Of a DNA stretch of 11,653 nt, positions 1 to 5,593 are shown one piece after another. The notes beneath the pieces are model-generated. The model was not told the DNA's origin. It saw only the letters and a list, made by a program, of their open reading frames with translations, and did no database searches. Position 1 is the stretch's first letter. Each line of letters starts with the position of its first letter. The stretch is taken from contig CAYXDX010000052.1 of the NCBI GenBank assembly GCA_964463865.1, positions 1-11,653 of the forward strand. The letters run 5' to 3'. The position numbers were made by a program, and so were the translations under genes. This stretch comes from Ferroglobus sp964463865. GTDB lineage: Archaea > Halobacteriota > Archaeoglobi > Archaeoglobales > Archaeoglobaceae.

Positions 1-1
1 T

Positions 2-130
2 TTGTTAACGATGTTAACGATGGATAAACTAACCGAAGAATCGGAGTTAACTGAAGAAGACATAATCGAACTTGAAAAGGATATAAAGAAATCCATTCGC
101 CAGAGGATTGAAAATGAAATTGGTCGTTGA
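2..130 (+). CDS. C-terminal part of a PIN-associated antitoxin, cut by the left window edge
   Basis: An open frame enters from the left edge and stops at a TGA at 128-130. Its motif SELTEEDIIELEKDIKKSI closely matches residues 52-70 of the complete antitoxin encoded at 602-844, so this is the tail of a paralogue. These proteins are small helical partners found directly before PIN_2-type toxins in archaea. The last 17 bases overlap the start of the downstream PIN gene, and the second module has exactly the same 17-base overlap. The N-terminal, presumably DNA-binding or dimerising, part lies outside the window. The role as antitoxin is inferred from position and paralogy. Confidence 0.7.
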   Translation: MLTMLTMDKLTEESELTEEDIIELEKDIKKSIRQRIENEIGR

Positions 131-581
131 TACTAATAAAATAATAGCGTGTCTTCTCAAGGACGGAAGAGTGCGATGGTTGTTTTTCTCCGAATTTTTG
201 GAGTTGTATGCTCCTTACTATACTCTCGAAGAAATCGATGAGCATAAACATAGAATACTGAAGAAAGTCTCAAAAGATTCTTACGATTTCATAATGTCTA
301 AAGTTAAGCTTAAATTGAATATGGCGAAAATTACTGAAGAGGATGCTGAAATCGTCGAATCAGCCAAAGAGTTAGCTGAAAAATTTGACATCGATGATTG
401 GCCTTTCATAGCCTTAGCTTTAAAGCTGAATACACCAATCTGGACAAATGACAAAGATATGATAGTTTATGGACTGAAATTCGGGAAATATTTAGCCTTA
501 GACACTAAATCTGTTGAAGATTTATTGAAAGGAAGGAGTTTAAATGATGTTAGAGAAGACTTGAAGAGAAGATATTTATAA
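114..581 (+). CDS. PIN domain toxin (PIN_2/VapC-like ribonuclease)
   Basis: A 155-residue protein with the layout of a PIN nuclease. It has VVDTN with the first acidic residue (D6) near the N-terminus, a conserved glutamate in the segment TLEEIDEHK (about residue 40), the pair DIDDWPFIALAL (D94/D95) and TNDKD (D113), which together can form the Mg-binding site. The family (PF10130 type) comprises toxin endoribonucleases that cut RNA unless bound by the partner antitoxin. I chose the ATG at 114 rather than the TTG at 108 because the sister gene at 828 starts at the equivalent ATG, with the same 17-base overlap with its antitoxin. This copy looks intact and is probably the only functional toxin of the left cluster. 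RNA target unknown. Confidence 0.8.
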   Translation: MKLVVDTNKIIACLLKDGRVRWLFFSEFLELYAPYYTLEEIDEHKHRILKKVSKDSYDFIMSKVKLKLNMAKITEEDAEIVESAKELAEKFDIDDWPFIALALKLNTPIWTNDKDMIVYGLKFGKYLALDTKSVEDLLKGRSLNDVREDLKRRYL

Positions 582-603
582 TCTCCAAACCACTAAAGAT
601 TAT
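571..603 (+). promoter_or_regulatory. Probable promoter and small inverted repeat for the second antitoxin-toxin module
   Basis: A TATA-like stretch, gatatttataatc, covers the end and stop codon of the first PIN gene and lies about 25-30 bp before the ATG at 602, the usual archaeal spacing for a leaderless transcript. A 6-bp inverted repeat (ataatc at 578-583, gattat at 598-603) follows and could be part of an autoregulatory site, but it is short enough to be chance. Confidence 0.4.
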
Positions 604-844
604 GACTAAGGTTATCCAAATTGAAGTTCCAGAAAAGCTTGCGGTTCTCATTGAAAAGGATGAACTTCTTAGGAAGTTATCTGAGGAAGTTGTTAAACAG
701 AAACTAACAGAATATCTGTTGAAAGTTTACGCTTTAGATGTTTTAGCGAAAGATTCGGAACTGACCGAAGAAGACGTGATGGAGCTGGATGAAAAAGTGA
801 AGAAAGGAATTCTTAAGAAGTGGGAAGATGAAGTTAGTGGTTGA
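602..844 (+). CDS. Antitoxin of the second PIN module
   Basis: An 80-residue, mostly helical acidic/basic protein. Its beginning MTKVIQIEVPEKLAVLIEKD and the later DSELTEEDVMELDEKVKKGI follow the pattern of small antitoxins paired with archaeal PIN_2 toxins. The C-terminal half is clearly related to the partial antitoxin at the left edge. Its last 17 bases overlap the ATG (828) of the following PIN gene, so toxin translation would be coupled to it. The toxin it would neutralise is broken by a stop codon. The antitoxin is therefore either a relic or acts in trans on the intact PIN toxin upstream; the second option is only inference. Family assignment is by pattern and context. Confidence 0.72.
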   Translation: MTKVIQIEVPEKLAVLIEKDELLRKLSEEVVKQKLTEYLLKVYALDVLAKDSELTEEDVMELDEKVKKGILKKWEDEVSG

Positions 845-1217
845 TACAAATAAAATAATTGCATGTTTGCTTAAAGACGGAAAGGTTAGGTGACTTCTGT
901 TTTTGCCGATTTTGGAGCTGTATTCTCCGAAGTACTCTTTGGACGAACTCGAAAGCAAAAAGGAAATGCTATACGGAAAATCGTCAAAAGATTTCGTAAA
1001 CCTCGTTTTGAAAGAAGTAAGGGTCAAAGTCAGGTTCGAAATTGTACAGAGAAGTGAGGAGCTTAGAGACTTTATAAACGAAAACTGGAGCGTTTTGAGA
1101 AACCTCGAATATGCGTGCATAACTTCCAGATACCTGCCGGAAGACTTCAGAAAAGAAGAGGTGCCTGGAGCTTTAAAAGTTTACGAAAAGTTGAGGGAAC
1201 TGCTATGGAATTCTTAA
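828..1217 (+). pseudogene. Broken PIN toxin with in-frame TGA, fused in frame to a HEPN-like C-terminus
   Basis: From the ATG at 828 the first 18 residues are identical to the intact PIN toxin at 114. After KDGKVR, the codon that is TGG (Trp) in the intact copy is TGA (891-893). The same frame then continues open with recognisable PIN sequence (ELYSPKYSLDELESKKEM) to about 1040. Beyond that, similarity to the intact PIN toxin stops. The remaining 50 or so residues, with YACITSRYLPEDF and a final helix EVPGALKVYEKLRELL, look like the C-terminus of a HEPN-domain protein. The later PIN acidic residues are missing. The gene ends 13 bases inside the MNT gene, the usual HEPN-MNT arrangement. Best read as a deletion joining a PIN 5' end to a HEPN 3' end. 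A short product starting at the TTG at 903 cannot be excluded. Confidence 0.7.
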
Positions 1218-1492
1218 GGGATGCGTACGAAGAAAGGAGAAAGTGCTTCGAAAAGCTCGACGAGTATCTTGAAGAGATAAAAAGGTTCGTCAAAAGTGCA
1301 GTTTCCGATGCAAAGATACTTCTCTTCGCTTCTGTTGTCAAGGGAGAGTATTCCGTAGGTTTAAGCGATATAGATGTGGCGATAATTTCCAAGGAGTTCG
1401 AAAATCGAGAAAAGAAACTCGAAATCTTTGGTATGCTAACCGAGAAATTCGAAAACGCAATCGCACCGGGAGACGAAGACGCGCCTGTTTGA
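1205..1492 (+). pseudogene. MNT-type nucleotidyltransferase, probably 3'-truncated
   Basis: A 95-residue frame with the nucleotidyltransferase signature of MNT proteins, the partners of HEPN toxins: a helix, then LLFASVVKGEYSVGLSDIDVAI with the DID metal-binding pair (about residues 57-59). The usual Gly-Ser of this motif is Ala-Ser here. Minimal NTases of this kind modify (AMPylate) and neutralise HEPN ribonucleases. The protein stops soon after LEIFGMLTEKFENA, where relatives continue with strands carrying the third acidic residue. The last dozen residues (IAPGDEDAPV) look unrelated, which suggests loss of the 3' end. The ATG at 1205 lies inside the end of the HEPN-like frame, giving a 13-base overlap. 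With the HEPN partner also reduced to a tail, the pair is very probably dead. Confidence 0.62.
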
Positions 1493-1593
1493 ACAATAAA
1501 AACAACTTTCCCACGTGCAAGAAAGAAAGTTTCCACTCGGGCTCCAGAAAGTTTTAGTAAAAATATTAATTTACGCTGCGATGTGTCGAAATC

Positions 1594-1887
1594 ATGGGTC
1601 TCTTCGACTGGGTATACGCGCCCTTCGTGTGTCCGCACTGCGGATACAGAGAGGACAACCACGGCTGGCAGACGAAGTCGCTGTTCAACGCGCTCGAAAG
1701 CTTCAAAGTAGGAGACGTCGTGGAAATTTCGGATGCATACAAGAGAGTTAAGGTGATAGAGGGCGAAATAGAAATTCACACCGTCTGTCCCGAGTGTAAG
1801 AAGTTTGTGAGCTGCTGGATTAAGATAAGAGACGGTGTGGTCATGGACGAAATAATCTGCGAATCCTCATTGGACGATTCAATATAA
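1594..1887 (+). CDS. Small zinc-ribbon protein of unknown function
   Basis: A 97-residue protein with two CxxC pairs, CPHC (residues 13-16) and CPEC (65-68), plus a further Cys at 74. This is consistent with one zinc site formed by two distant knuckles around a beta-rich middle (FKVGDVVEISDAYKRVKV). I do not recognise a named family. It is more GC-rich than the TA genes on either side and looks intact. A TATA-like stretch (gtaaaaatattaattta, 1557-1573) lies about 25 bp upstream of the ATG with no Shine-Dalgarno site, which suggests a leaderless message. It carries no transmembrane segment or signal peptide. A nucleic-acid or protein-binding role is a guess from the zinc ribbon only. Confidence 0.72.
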   Translation: MGLFDWVYAPFVCPHCGYREDNHGWQTKSLFNALESFKVGDVVEISDAYKRVKVIEGEIEIHTVCPECKKFVSCWIKIRDGVVMDEIICESSLDDSI

Positions 1888-1914
1888 TAGTAGTAAAATT
1901 ATTATATACTACTA
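1888..1914 (+). promoter_or_regulatory. vapB promoter with inverted repeat around the TATA box (probable autoregulatory operator)
   Basis: A perfect 8-bp inverted repeat, tagtagta (1888-1895) and tactacta (1907-1914), encloses the AT-rich core attatata, which sits 25-30 bp before the vapB ATG at 1930. AbrB-type antitoxins commonly repress their own promoters, so this is a natural operator. The first arm starts directly after the stop codon of the zinc-ribbon gene. Confidence 0.6.
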
Positions 1915-1929
1915 ATTTCACAATCATCT

Positions 1930-2157
1930 ATGAAAGTGAAAGTGACAAGAAACTATCAGATAACTATTCCCGCCGAGATCAGAAGAAAGCTGAACTTGAG
2001 GCTCGGAGATGTTCTGGATGTTAGTTACGATGAAGAGAGAGGAGAGATAGTTCTAAGAAAAGTTGTCGAGCAAAGAAGGACTCTGAAATCTGGAAGAAAA
2101 CTTACACCCGAAGAAATAGAAAACCTCATCAAAGAAGGAATAGAGGAAAGCTTATGA
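1930..2157 (+). CDS. vapB: AbrB/MazE-type antitoxin VapB
   Basis: A 75-residue protein with the swapped-hairpin AbrB DNA-binding fold at the N-terminus: VTRNYQITIPAEIRRKLNLRLGDVLDV (residues 5-31), followed by a strand GEIVLRK and a helical tail (TPEEIENLIKEGIEESL) of the kind that wraps a PIN toxin. It binds and neutralises VapC and, with it, represses the operon. The stop codon overlaps the ATG of vapC (ATGA, 2154-2157), giving tight coupling. The gene appears intact although its toxin is frameshifted, so it may persist as an orphan antitoxin or DNA-binding protein. Confidence 0.86.
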   Translation: MKVKVTRNYQITIPAEIRRKLNLRLGDVLDVSYDEERGEIVLRKVVEQRRTLKSGRKLTPEEIENLIKEGIEESL

Positions 2158-2566
2158 AGGCTGTCATAGATGCGAATGTTTTAATCTACATACGTTAGAG
2201 GATAGCATATACCATTCCGAGGCAAAAGAGCTGCTCGACTCTCTTGGACAGTGGGTTCTACCCATAATAGTCATCCACGAATACGTGTGGGTTCTAAAGT
2301 CTCTAAAAATTTCTCCGAAAGATGTGCTTTACAAGGTTGAAGAGTACCTTCAGCATCACAAGGCCACGCTGATCGCTGAAATTGAAGGGACAATAACTTC
2401 CGCGCTGAGTTTAATAGTCAAGGAAAATCTCAGTCTTTCGAGATATAACGACAAAGTTATTCTCTCCTTCGCTTTAGAAAGAGGATTAAACCTCGCAACC
2501 TTCGACGAAAAGCTGAGGAAACAGGCTGTTGCTGTCGGGCTAAACGTCATTCCCAATTTAGGTTAG
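2154..2566 (+). pseudogene. vapC: vapC PIN toxin disrupted by a frameshift
   Basis: The ATG at 2154 overlaps the vapB stop and opens with MKAVIDANVLIYIR, a typical PIN start with the first catalytic Asp at residue 6. A TAG follows at 2196-2198. One base away in register, from TTA at 2195, the rest of a PIN protein runs unbroken to 2566: LEDSIYHSEAKELL, VIHEYVWVLK (conserved Glu), SRYNDKVILSFALERG (third acidic position), LATFDEKL (fourth). All catalytic acids are present in one frame or the other, so a single lost base near 2193-2195 explains the break. A smaller open frame from GTG 2285 lacks the first active-site strand and would not be a functional nuclease. Sequencing error is the main alternative. 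Confidence 0.82.
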
Positions 2567-2588
2567 ACGTTACTTTTGCATTGCGCAA

Positions 2589-2641
2589 ACTTTTTATACT
2601 CTATGCTACATTGACACATAGTGACAATGTAGCAAGGTGGT
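2589..2641 (+). promoter_or_regulatory. ADH synthase promoter with a 31-bp palindrome and Shine-Dalgarno site
   Basis: The TATA box tttttata (2591-2598) is preceded by an A/C-rich BRE-like gcgcaaac. A palindrome covers 2604-2634: perfect 10-bp arms tgctacattg and caatgtagca, plus inner cac/gtg pairs around 2619. Its centre is about where transcription should start (roughly 25 bp after TATA). The full hairpin would therefore not be in the mRNA, and a repressor operator is the simpler reading. The ribosome site aaggtggt follows directly, 4-5 bases before the ATG at 2645. Confidence 0.65.
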
Positions 2642-2644
2642 GCG

Positions 2645-3451
2645 ATGATAGGGAGTGTGATCGGAAAGAGGATAAGACTGGAGAGGATAATAAACAGGGA
2701 CGACGGAAACACGCTTATCGTTCCGATGGACCACGGAGTGTCGCTCGGGCCGATAGAGGGATTAGTAGACGTTGCCAAAACGATCAACGAGGTGGCCGAG
2801 GGCGGAGCAAATGCGGTCGTGGTTCACAAGGGCATCGTTCCGATTGGGCACAGAGGTTACGGGAAGGACATAGGGTTGATACTGCACCTCAGCGCTTCGA
2901 CGAAGCTCTCTCCGGATCCAAACGACAAGGTGCTCGTCGCAACAGTAGAGGAGGCTATAAAGCTCGGTGCTGATGCCGTTAGCGTCCACGTGAACGTCGG
3001 GAGCGAGACGGAAGCGAGGCAGCTGGAAAAGCTCGGGAACGTGGCAAGAGAGTGCGCGGAGTGGGGAATGCCGCTGCTCGCGATGATGTATCCGAGGGGA
3101 AACGGGATAAACCAGTTCGACGAAAAAGCCGTCAGCCTGGCCGCGAGGGTCGGAGCGGAGCTCGGAGCGGATATCGTGAAGACAAACTTTACCGGAAGTG
3201 TGGAGAGCTTCAGGAAGGTCACGAAGGGCTGTCCGGTTCCGGTAGTCGTCGCAGGAGGCGAGAAGACGAACTCTCCCAAAGAGCTACTGAGAATGGTGGA
3301 AATGGCAATGGACGCCGGAGCGAGAGGCGTCGCGATAGGGAGGAACATCTTTCAGGCGAGGAATCCGAGAAAAATGACGAGGGCGATAGCCATGATCGTT
3401 CACGAGAATGCTTCGCACGAGGAGGCTCTCGAGTATCTGCTCGGCGAATAG
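2645..3451 (+). CDS. aroA': 2-amino-3,7-dideoxy-D-threo-hept-6-ulosonate (ADH) synthase, class I aldolase family
   Basis: A 268-residue TIM-barrel aldolase of the DhnA/FbaB family. In archaea lacking DAHP synthase this enzyme joins 6-deoxy-5-ketofructose 1-phosphate with L-aspartate semialdehyde, giving the precursor of 3-dehydroquinate for aromatic amino acids. The visible signature fits the Methanocaldococcus MJ0400 group: VPMDHGVSLGPIEGL (residues 26-40), HKGIVPIGHRGYGKD (61-75), MMYPRG with Tyr149, the Schiff-base lysine K179 in GADIVKTNFTG, VVAGGEKTNS for phosphate binding, and GVAIGRNIFQ. Length matches the family. It is cytosolic. The gene has its own promoter with a large palindrome and a good ribosome site. 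A plain fructose-bisphosphate aldolase is the alternative, but the motif set favours ADH synthase. The partner AroB' is not in the window. Confidence 0.9.
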   Translation: MIGSVIGKRIRLERIINRDDGNTLIVPMDHGVSLGPIEGLVDVAKTINEVAEGGANAVVVHKGIVPIGHRGYGKDIGLILHLSASTKLSPDPNDKVLVATVEEAIKLGADAVSVHVNVGSETEARQLEKLGNVARECAEWGMPLLAMMYPRGNGINQFDEKAVSLAARVGAELGADIVKTNFTGSVESFRKVTKGCPVPVVVAGGEKTNSPKELLRMVEMAMDAGARGVAIGRNIFQARNPRKMTRAIAMIVHENASHEEALEYLLGE

Positions 3452-3488
3452 GTAGTTTTTTAAACTCTCCTCTCGAATTCAGAGTTCA
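3452..3488 (+). promoter_or_regulatory. Promoter of the siroheme/haem gene pair
   Basis: Directly after the aroA' stop codon, tttttaaac (3456-3464) is a TATA-like box about 25-30 bp before the sirC ATG at 3489. No ribosome site lies between them, so the message is probably leaderless. The T-run may also help end the aroA' transcript. Confidence 0.5.
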
Positions 3489-4190
3489 ATGAGAATTCCC
3501 CTCTACATCGACCTTTCCGGGAAAAAAATCGTTATAATCGGCGGAGGAGGAGTCGGAACGAGTCGGGCAAAAAAGTTCCTGAGCTACGGAGCAAAAGTCA
3601 CCGTCCTGAGCCTCGAGTTCTCGGAAGAGCTGAGGAGGTTGGGCGAGGAGGGTAAAGTCGAACTCGTGAAGGCGGACGCGTTCGACAAGAGCGCGCTTGA
3701 AAGCGCTGTCAAAGACGCGTTCATGGTGGTCGTAGCCGTCGGAGACACGAGGGTGAACGACCTCGTAGACGAGCTCGCGAAGAAACACAGTTTTCTCAGA
3801 AACTACGCCAACGACGCCGAAAGGACGGAAGTCGTCGTCCCCTTCGAAGGGGGGTTCGAGGGCGTGAGGTTCGCGGTAACCACCGAAGGCAGGAGCGGAA
3901 TAGTCGCGAGGATCGTGAGGGACAAGTTCCAAGAAATGCTCGAGAAGGACGAGGAAGTCATAAACCTGCTCAGGGTCATGGACTTTTTCAAGAAGCACAT
4001 GAAGAGCGAAGAGGTTCCGGTGAACGTTAGAATGAAGATGTACTTCGCGGTCAGCTCCGACGAGAAATTTTTGGACCTCGTCAAATCCGGCAGGGTGGAG
4101 GAGGCTAAGGAATACGCTCTTAAGTTTCTGGAAGAATATCTGAAAGGGGAGAGGGTCGTGGATGATAGCAAGACGAGAATTCAGTTTTGA
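3489..4190 (+). CDS. sirC: Precorrin-2 dehydrogenase / sirohydrochlorin ferrochelatase (SirC/Met8/CysG N-domain)
   Basis: A 233-residue cytosolic protein. It oxidises precorrin-2 to sirohydrochlorin with NAD; relatives such as yeast Met8 also insert iron. The N-terminal Rossmann fold is clear: KKIVIIGGGGVGTSRAKKFL (residues 12-31, loop GGGGVGT), then a strand-helix pattern to VVVAVGDTRVND. RNYANDAERTEVVVPF corresponds to the family NxxDD segment holding the catalytic Asp. FAVTTEGRSGIVARIVRDK matches the conserved helix of the dimerisation domain, and the C-terminus is helical. It is followed, with a 29-base overlap, by a siroheme decarboxylase gene, so the two probably act in sequence: precorrin-2 to sirohydrochlorin (or siroheme), then decarboxylation. 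Whether it also works as the chelatase cannot be told from sequence. Confidence 0.9.
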   Translation: MRIPLYIDLSGKKIVIIGGGGVGTSRAKKFLSYGAKVTVLSLEFSEELRRLGEEGKVELVKADAFDKSALESAVKDAFMVVVAVGDTRVNDLVDELAKKHSFLRNYANDAERTEVVVPFEGGFEGVRFAVTTEGRSGIVARIVRDKFQEMLEKDEEVINLLRVMDFFKKHMKSEEVPVNVRMKMYFAVSSDEKFLDLVKSGRVEEAKEYALKFLEEYLKGERVVDDSKTRIQF

Positions 4191-5133
4191 CGTCGACCTG
4201 TTGATGAGCGCCCAATATGAACTCCCACTGACAGAGGACCCCTTCGTCGACCTCGCAGAAAAGCTCGGCGTGAGCTTCGAATACGTCAAAGAGGAGCTAA
4301 GCGAATACTTGGCGAGCGGACTCGTGATAAGGGTGGGGCCGCAGCTGAACTACAAAGCCTTCAAGAGTGAGAGTGTGGCCGCTCTCGTGGGAGCAAAGGT
4401 GGATGAGGGCAGAATTTTCGACGTCGCTAAGAAGATAAACGAGACGAAAGGAGTGAAGCACAACTTCTTGAGAGAAGACGAGAGGTTCAACGTCTGGTTC
4501 ACGATCAAGGCGAGGAACAAAGAGGAGCTGGTCGAAAAAGTGAGAGAGCTGATGGAAGAGTGCGGAGTAGAAGATTACGTAGTCCTACCGAGCAAGAGGG
4601 TCTACAAGATGGACGTCAAGTACGATCTGTATAAAGGAATTTCGTGGAGTAGCAGGGTTGAAGAGGACGAAAGCGTTCCGTTCGTGGACGAGCTCGGGTT
4701 GGATCCGGAAATGCTGAAGGACATGGAGAAGAACTTCGAGGTTGTCGAGAGACCGTTCAAGAAGTTTTCCGAGAAGTACGGATACTCCGAGAGCGAACTC
4801 GTGGACTTGCTGAAGGAACTTATAGAGAAAAGGGTCGTGAGGGACTTCTACGCGGTTCTGAACGGAGAAAAAGCCGGTTTCAGAGAGAACGGTATGAACC
4901 TGATAAAAACCGAAGAGCCGGAGAAGGTTGCAGAGAAGCTCCTGAAAGAGTTCCCGCAGATCACGCACCTCGTTCAGCGAGAGTGTCCGGAGAGCTGGAG
5001 GTATCCCCTCTACTTCATGGTTCACGCGTTCGAAAGAAGGAGCATAGATGAGATCGCGGAAAAAGTCAGGGAGTTTAGGGAAATAGAGGAAGTGAGGATT
5101 CTCTACAGCAAAATGAACCTCAGAAGCGTCTAA
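4162..5133 (+). CDS. ahbAB: Two-domain siroheme decarboxylase (AhbA-AhbB fusion)
   Basis: A 323-residue protein made of two similar AsnC/Lrp-like units, each a winged helix followed by an alpha/beta domain. The first covers about residues 8-155 (SGLVIRVGPQLNYKAF, then VKHNFLRED with His100, NVWFTIKA and VLPSKRVYKMDV). The second covers about 175-323 (RVVRDFYAVLNGEKAGF, ITHLVQRECPESW with His269, YPLYFMVHAF, RILYSKMNLRSV). AhbA and AhbB (NirD/L/G/H relatives) remove two acetate carboxyls of siroheme to give 12,18-didecarboxysiroheme in the alternative haem pathway. They are separate proteins of about 160 residues in Desulfovibrio. The gene starts 29 bases inside sirC. Despite the DNA-binding-like fold, the sirC neighbour and the HN/WFT motifs argue for an enzyme rather than a regulator. 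Later enzymes AhbC and AhbD are not here. Confidence 0.85.
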   Translation: MIARREFSFDVDLLMSAQYELPLTEDPFVDLAEKLGVSFEYVKEELSEYLASGLVIRVGPQLNYKAFKSESVAALVGAKVDEGRIFDVAKKINETKGVKHNFLREDERFNVWFTIKARNKEELVEKVRELMEECGVEDYVVLPSKRVYKMDVKYDLYKGISWSSRVEEDESVPFVDELGLDPEMLKDMEKNFEVVERPFKKFSEKYGYSESELVDLLKELIEKRVVRDFYAVLNGEKAGFRENGMNLIKTEEPEKVAEKLLKEFPQITHLVQRECPESWRYPLYFMVHAFERRSIDEIAEKVREFREIEEVRILYSKMNLRSV

Positions 5134-5441
5134 CTTCTTTTCGGCTTAACGGGAACCCTCCTCTCGTATCCGCAGTTAAGACAGGTAATTATGACCCTCG
5201 ACTTGTGAACCCTAACTCTGAATCTATCGCCCCTGTACGGATACAAACACTTCTTGCAGAACATCGTTTTCCTCTTCCCGAGTCTAATTCTGTACTTTTT
5301 CGCGATTTTTACAGCAAGCTCGACGTACCTCCTCGCGAGTTCGTAGTCTTTGCCCTTCACTTCGTGGGCTTTTTCGAGAAGAAACTCTATTCTTTCTCTC
5401 GCTATTTTCTTTTCGAGGCTCTTCTCCCTCTTTAGGGGCAT
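5130..5441 (-). CDS. rnp4: RNase P protein component 4 (Rpp21/Rpr2 family)
   Basis: A 103-residue basic protein from the ATG at 5441. An N-terminal pair of helices (IARERIEFLLEKAHEV, YELARRYVELAVKIAKKYRIR) is followed by a zinc ribbon with FCKKC (C62, C65) and ITCLNCG (C87, C90). The pattern RVRVHKSRVIITCLNCGYER is typical of archaeal Rnp4. This subunit binds the catalytic RNA of RNase P together with Rnp1 and helps remove tRNA 5' leaders. An upstream TTG at 5462 would add seven residues. I prefer 5441 because a TATA-like box (gttaaaaac on the minus strand, about 5461-5470) places the transcript start at this ATG, i.e. leaderless. The 3' end overlaps the convergent ahbAB gene by four bases. 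Confidence 0.93.
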   Translation of the reverse strand: MPLKREKSLEKKIARERIEFLLEKAHEVKGKDYELARRYVELAVKIAKKYRIRLGKRKTMFCKKCLYPYRGDRFRVRVHKSRVIITCLNCGYERRVPVKPKRS

Positions 5442-5486
5442 CGGCACACTTTCTTCGCGCAAGTTTTTAACGTTTTTTGAGCGATA

Positions 5487-5497
5487 ACCTTAAATTC
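5487..5497 (+). promoter_or_regulatory. TATA box of the tRNA-Val gene
   Basis: The stretch accttaaattc lies about 25-30 bp before the first base of the tRNA, which matches archaeal spacing for transcription starting close to the mature 5' end. The minus-strand rnp4 promoter lies just to the left, so the two genes are divergent. Confidence 0.45.
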
Positions 5498-5520
5498 AAC
5501 GAACCCCCTAAATCCTTTGA

Positions 5521-5593
5521 GGGCTCGTGGTCTAGCGGTTATGACGCCGCCCTTACGAGGCGGTGATCCCCGGTTCGAATCCGGGCGAGCCCA
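5521..5593 (+). tRNA. tRNA-Val (anticodon UAC)
   Basis: A complete 73-nt cloverleaf. The acceptor stem is GGGCTCG with CGAGCCC, positions 8-9 are TG, and the D arm is closed by GTC/GAC with AGCGGTTATG between. The anticodon stem is CCGCC/GGCGG with loop CTTACGA, giving anticodon TAC (reads GUA and related valine codons). The variable loop is TGATC, and the T arm is CCCGG/CCGGG with loop TTCGAAT. A73 is the discriminator base usual for valine. No CCA is encoded and no intron is present. Confidence 0.97.

Noticed and set aside
891..893. TGA as selenocysteine or programmed readthrough
   Set aside because: The aligned residue is Trp, not Cys. No SECIS-like hairpin was seen, and the gene is also chimeric, so a plain nonsense mutation is simpler.
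1493..1593. C/D box RNA or other small RNA between the MNT and zinc-ribbon genes
   Set aside because: No paired C and D boxes or stable stem were visible. The stretch seems to hold only the MNT break point and the next promoter.
1147..1779. Long minus-strand open frame of 210 codons
   Set aside because: It runs antisense across the MNT and zinc-ribbon genes, whose plus-strand motifs are clear. It shows no domain and is a shadow frame.
2188..2200. Programmed -1 frameshifting in vapC
   Set aside because: The site (ata cgt tag) has no slippery heptamer or clear downstream structure, and VapC homologues do not use frameshifting.
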